A stretch of DNA of 6,685 bases from Flavobacteriales bacterium (lineage in GTDB: Bacteria > Bacteroidota > Bacteroidia > Flavobacteriales_D > Crocinitomicaceae), in the NCBI GenBank assembly GCA_947496835.1, contig CANMFV010000059.1, forward strand, positions 1 to 6,685. Direction: 5' to 3'. The position numbers and the translations under genes were made by a program. Position 1 is the first letter of the stretch; each line of letters starts with the position of its first letter. Below the pieces are notes generated by a model. That model had not been told where the DNA came from and ran no database searches. It worked only from the letters and a program-made list of their open reading frames with translations. Of the stretch, positions 4,225 through 6,685 are shown piece by piece.

Positions 4225-6240
4225 TTGGATAATAAAGACTATTTCGACTACATTTTCATTGGTGCAGGTGCTTCAGCAACCCTCTTGTTACGTAGTTTAG
4301 AGTCCCGTGGCTTGTTGGCCAATAAAAAGATTGCGTTGATCGATGCCGATGATAAACGTAAAAACGATAAAACATACTGTTTTTGGACCTCGCTGGATGA
4401 CAACATTGCACAGAATTGCCAACATCTTTTCTCCCAAACGTGGTCCAAAATCAGTGTAAATCGTCAAGAACCTGAAACACTTGAAAATTCTCGTTACGTA
4501 CACATTTCAAGTATTGCTTTGTATGACGAATGTCGCAGAATCGTTGAGCAACATCAATTGGTTCGTGTGCACAGTTCGGTTTCAAGTATTGCAAGAACAG
4601 AAAACGCGGTTCAAGTAATAACTGAAAACGGAGAATTTCATGCCGAAACAATTTTTGACAGTCGTCCACCAGCATTCGCCTTGCCTGAAAAAAACGAAGC
4701 GTTGTTATGGCAAACTTTTATTGGATACATCATTTCTCCGAGTGAACCATACCGACATGCGGAATGTGTTGATTTAATGGACTTTGATATTCCCCAGCAT
4801 GGATTCACGCAGTTCATGTATGTCCTTCCTTTATCTAACAATCGAATTCTAGTAGAAATGACGCGTTTTGGCATTGAACCAATCACCTCGGAGCAAGCAG
4901 AGCCAATTTTAGATGCATATATTCAAAGACGCTTTGGTACGTATACGATATTAGAAACAGAGAAAGGAACAATTCCGATGTCCACGGCGAAAATCGTTCG
5001 TGAAAAAATTGAGGGAGTCATTCCAATTGGCGGAAGGTCTGGAGCCATTAAACCGAGCACGGGTTACGCATTCAAAAAAATGTTTCAAGGAGCAGAACAC
5101 CTTGCTGAACAGTTGAGTACGAAAAAAGAATTGAGCCTATTGAAAATGGATCCGAAACGATTTCAGTTCTATGATCGCTTATTGCTTTTGATTCTACTAC
5201 AATATCCAGCGCTGGGGAAACCGATTTTCAGTGTTTTATTCAAAAAGAATCATGTATTTTCCGTGTTTCGCTTCCTTGAGGGTAAAACAAGCATTTTTCA
5301 GGACATTCGCATATTGTTGACACTTCCTTTTCGTCCCTTTTTGCGTGTACTAAAAACAGAATTAAGCGTTTCGAGCAAAGGACTTATCGCTTCATTTTTT
5401 AACTTGTGTATAGCCATCTCACTTTTATTGATTCAAACATTCGCAATATCGTATTCTTTTTCTGTTCAAGTCATTCTTTTTTCAGTTGGATTTCTAACTG
5501 TCGGACTTCCTCATGGAGCAGTTGATCATTTACTAGAGAGTGGTGTTCACGTAAAACGGGTTAAACTTAGCTTTATCTTAAAGTATCTTGGGGTTTCGTT
5601 CATCTTTCTCTTGCTGTGGTTTCTTTCCGCGAATAGCGCATTGCTATGCTTTTTAGCTTATTCCATTTGGCATTTTGGTCAATGTGATTTTAAAGAATGG
5701 ATTCCCAACAAACAAAACACATGGAAGAACATCCTTTGGGGAACCCTACTATTTGGAATCCTATTAATTGGACATCAAACAGAAACGAATGAGATACTTG
5801 CTGGTCTTCAGACCTTTGAATTACCATTTACGGATGAACAAGCTATTCATATTTCTCAGATCTTGATCTTAATTTCGTTCATTTGGAGCATCCTTGAACG
5901 GAAAGGATCTTTTATCTTAACTGTATGTATGTTGTTTGTAGGGATGTATCTACCCTTGTTAAGTGCCTTTAGTTTGTATTTTATTGGACAGCATAGTTTA
6001 AACGGATGGCGTCATTTAAAAAATGGACTTCAGACAAATAGTAAAACATTGTATTTGAAATCTTTGCCGTTTAATCTGGGTGCCATCGTAATTTTAGTCG
6101 TTTTCTATTGGTTGAATAAAAATTTTTTATTGTTAAAAAATAATTTTGAAATGGCTTCGATATTTTTTGTTTTCCTTTCCTGCATTAGCTTTCCGCACAT
6201 TATATGGATGCATAAATTTTACAAAAAAACGGATCGTTGA
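4225..6240 (+). CDS. crtY-blh: Fused lycopene beta-cyclase (CrtY) and beta-carotene 15,15'-dioxygenase (Brp/Blh)
   Basis: A 671-residue two-domain protein. Residues 1-377 are a CrtY-type lycopene cyclase: a Rossmann dinucleotide site (YIFIGAGASATLLL, 9-22), the family NDKTYCFW (47-54), F-D-S-R-P-P (144-149), Q-T-F-I-G-Y (163-168), the Y-V-L-P-L-S block (199-204), ILVEMT with candidate catalytic Glu211, T-I-P-M-S (249-253) and GAIKPSTGYAF (273-283). Residues 388-671 are a Brp/Blh membrane enzyme with about eight helices: GLPHGAVDH (427-435), IWHFGQCD (481-488), QHSLNGWRH (589-597) and FPHIIWMH (656-663). Each half has its family's normal length (about 380 and 280), with a linker near 10 residues and no stop or frame change at the join. 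Expected reactions are cyclisation of lycopene to beta-carotene and its oxidative cleavage to two retinals, at the inner membrane. Start: TTG at 4225; there is no in-frame ATG until residue 185, an in-frame stop lies at 4201, and the Rossmann site needs this N-terminus. A proteorhodopsin gene follows. Confidence 0.93.
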   Translation: MDNKDYFDYIFIGAGASATLLLRSLESRGLLANKKIALIDADDKRKNDKTYCFWTSLDDNIAQNCQHLFSQTWSKISVNRQEPETLENSRYVHISSIALYDECRRIVEQHQLVRVHSSVSSIARTENAVQVITENGEFHAETIFDSRPPAFALPEKNEALLWQTFIGYIISPSEPYRHAECVDLMDFDIPQHGFTQFMYVLPLSNNRILVEMTRFGIEPITSEQAEPILDAYIQRRFGTYTILETEKGTIPMSTAKIVREKIEGVIPIGGRSGAIKPSTGYAFKKMFQGAEHLAEQLSTKKELSLLKMDPKRFQFYDRLLLLILLQYPALGKPIFSVLFKKNHVFSVFRFLEGKTSIFQDIRILLTLPFRPFLRVLKTELSVSSKGLIASFFNLCIAISLLLIQTFAISYSFSVQVILFSVGFLTVGLPHGAVDHLLESGVHVKRVKLSFILKYLGVSFIFLLLWFLSANSALLCFLAYSIWHFGQCDFKEWIPNKQNTWKNILWGTLLFGILLIGHQTETNEILAGLQTFELPFTDEQAIHISQILILISFIWSILERKGSFILTVCMLFVGMYLPLLSAFSLYFIGQHSLNGWRHLKNGLQTNSKTLYLKSLPFNLGAIVILVVFYWLNKNFLLLKNNFEMASIFFVFLSCISFPHIIWMHKFYKKTDR

Positions 6241-6251
6241 ACTTTTTTTAT

Positions 6252-6281
6252 TTGAATTTAAACAAAAATTGTAGTATATTG
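6252..6281 (+). promoter_or_regulatory. Candidate promoter of the rhodopsin gene
   Basis: TTG at 6252-6254 followed after 20 nt by TATATTG (6275-6281) resembles a Bacteroidota promoter (TTG, about 19 nt, TAnnTTTG), with one T missing from the -7 element. Transcription would start near 6288 and leave a leader of about 80 nt. The T run at 6243-6249, just after the fusion gene's stop, is preceded by only a 4-bp stem (AACG/CGTT), so read-through from crtY-blh is also possible. Confidence 0.35.
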
Positions 6282-6292
6282 TTATTCAATTC

Positions 6293-6306
6293 GTTGGAGT
6301 TCCAAC
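6293..6306 (+). other. Short hairpin in the rhodopsin leader
   Basis: GTTGGA (6293-6298) and TCCAAC (6301-6306) are perfect inverted copies, in practice a 5-bp stem with a 4-nt loop. It would fall at the extreme 5' end of the transcript predicted from the candidate promoter, where a small stem can protect an mRNA from decay. That role is a guess from position. No T run follows, so it is not a terminator. Confidence 0.3.
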
Positions 6307-6369
6307 CAACAATTGAAAAATGGAGAAACCGAAAATCCTTAAGAGTAGGGCTAACTTAAACTATTTACT

Positions 6370-6685
6370 ATGGAACATTTAAAGATTGCAAGTGATAATT
6401 ACGTAGCGTTTACGTTTTTTATCGGAACAATGGCTATGATGGCCGCATCAGTATTCTTCTTTTTTGAGTTAAACAACACGCCTCAAAAATGGAGAACATC
6501 GGTATTAGTTTCTGGACTAATTACCTTCATTGCAGCAGTACATTACTACTACATGAGAGGGTACAATCTAGAGACTGGAGATTCACCAACATTCTTCCGT
6601 TATGTTGACTGGATCTTAACAGTGCCATTAATGTGTGTTGAGTTTTATTTAATTACCAAAAAAGCAGGTGCTAAAATCGGCTTAC
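6370..6685 (+). CDS. Proteorhodopsin, green-type proton pump (N-terminal part, cut by window edge)
   Basis: The first 105 codons of a microbial rhodopsin; the rest, including the retinal-binding lysine in helix G, lies beyond the window. Helix A is at about residues 10-33 (YVAFTFFIGTMAMMAASVFFFF), helix B at about 43-62 (TSVLVSGLITFIAAVHYYYM) and helix C at about 76-95 (FRYVDWILTVPLMCVEFYLI). Matching helix C to green proteorhodopsin puts Asp80 at the proton-acceptor position (97), Thr84 at 101 and Glu91 at the proton-donor position (108), the DTE signature of outward proton pumps. His58 matches His75, which pairs with the acceptor. Met88 is at the spectral tuning position 105, where Leu or Met gives green absorption and Gln gives blue. 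There is no signal peptide. The gene is 129 nt downstream of crtY-blh in the same direction, so it is placed to receive the retinal made by that enzyme. Confidence 0.95.
   Translation, partial: MEHLKIASDNYVAFTFFIGTMAMMAASVFFFFELNNTPQKWRTSVLVSGLITFIAAVHYYYMRGYNLETGDSPTFFRYVDWILTVPLMCVEFYLITKKAGAKIGL

Noticed and set aside
4248..4886. Several leftward open frames of 66-82 codons within the 5' half of the fusion gene
   Set aside because: They overlap one another and lie opposite a strongly conserved CrtY coding region; none encodes a recognisable domain.
6226..6249. Terminator at the end of crtY-blh (AACG-GAT-CGTT followed by a T run)
   Set aside because: The stem is only 4 bp and is separated from the T run by four bases, so it is too weak to call as a terminator.

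Overview
The window looks like Bacteroidota, most likely a Flavobacteriales (Cryomorphaceae/Crocinitomicaceae-like) genome. The DNA is AT-rich, start codons are preceded by A/T-rich stretches rather than Shine-Dalgarno motifs, and candidate promoters resemble the Bacteroidota -7 element TAnnTTTG. The proteins (CreD, short SSBs, DUF2200, a Brp/Blh enzyme, a flavobacterial-type proteorhodopsin) read like that phylum. Species cannot be told from the sequence alone.

Layout. At the left edge a leftward gene, cut by the window, encodes the N-terminus of a CreD-like inner-membrane protein. A 239-nt divergent spacer separates it from a rightward run. First come three consecutive short single-stranded-DNA-binding paralogues (527-1547), closed by a clear rho-independent terminator. 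A two-gene unit follows: a DUF2200 protein and, 3 nt later, an unrecognised lipoprotein. Next are two very small membrane-protein genes that overlap by 8 nt; the second encodes only 42 residues. After hairpins and a candidate promoter comes an unrecognised 278-residue polytopic membrane protein.

The right third is a retinal/rhodopsin module. A 671-residue protein starting at a TTG codon joins a complete lycopene beta-cyclase (CrtY) to a complete Brp/Blh-type beta-carotene 15,15'-dioxygenase. It is followed after 129 nt by a proton-pumping, green-type proteorhodopsin that runs off the right edge. The fusion would carry out the last two steps of chromophore synthesis (lycopene to beta-carotene, then cleavage to retinal) in one polypeptide, directly upstream of the opsin that uses retinal. 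The genes for making lycopene (crtE, crtB, crtI) are not in the window and must lie elsewhere if the pathway works. The 278-residue membrane protein sits 82 nt upstream in the same orientation and is a candidate member of the module, but only by position.

The most notable points are the CrtY-Blh fusion, altered histidine spacing in its dioxygenase half, the three tailless SSB paralogues, the unnamed membrane protein next to the rhodopsin locus, and the overlapping pair of tiny membrane-protein genes.
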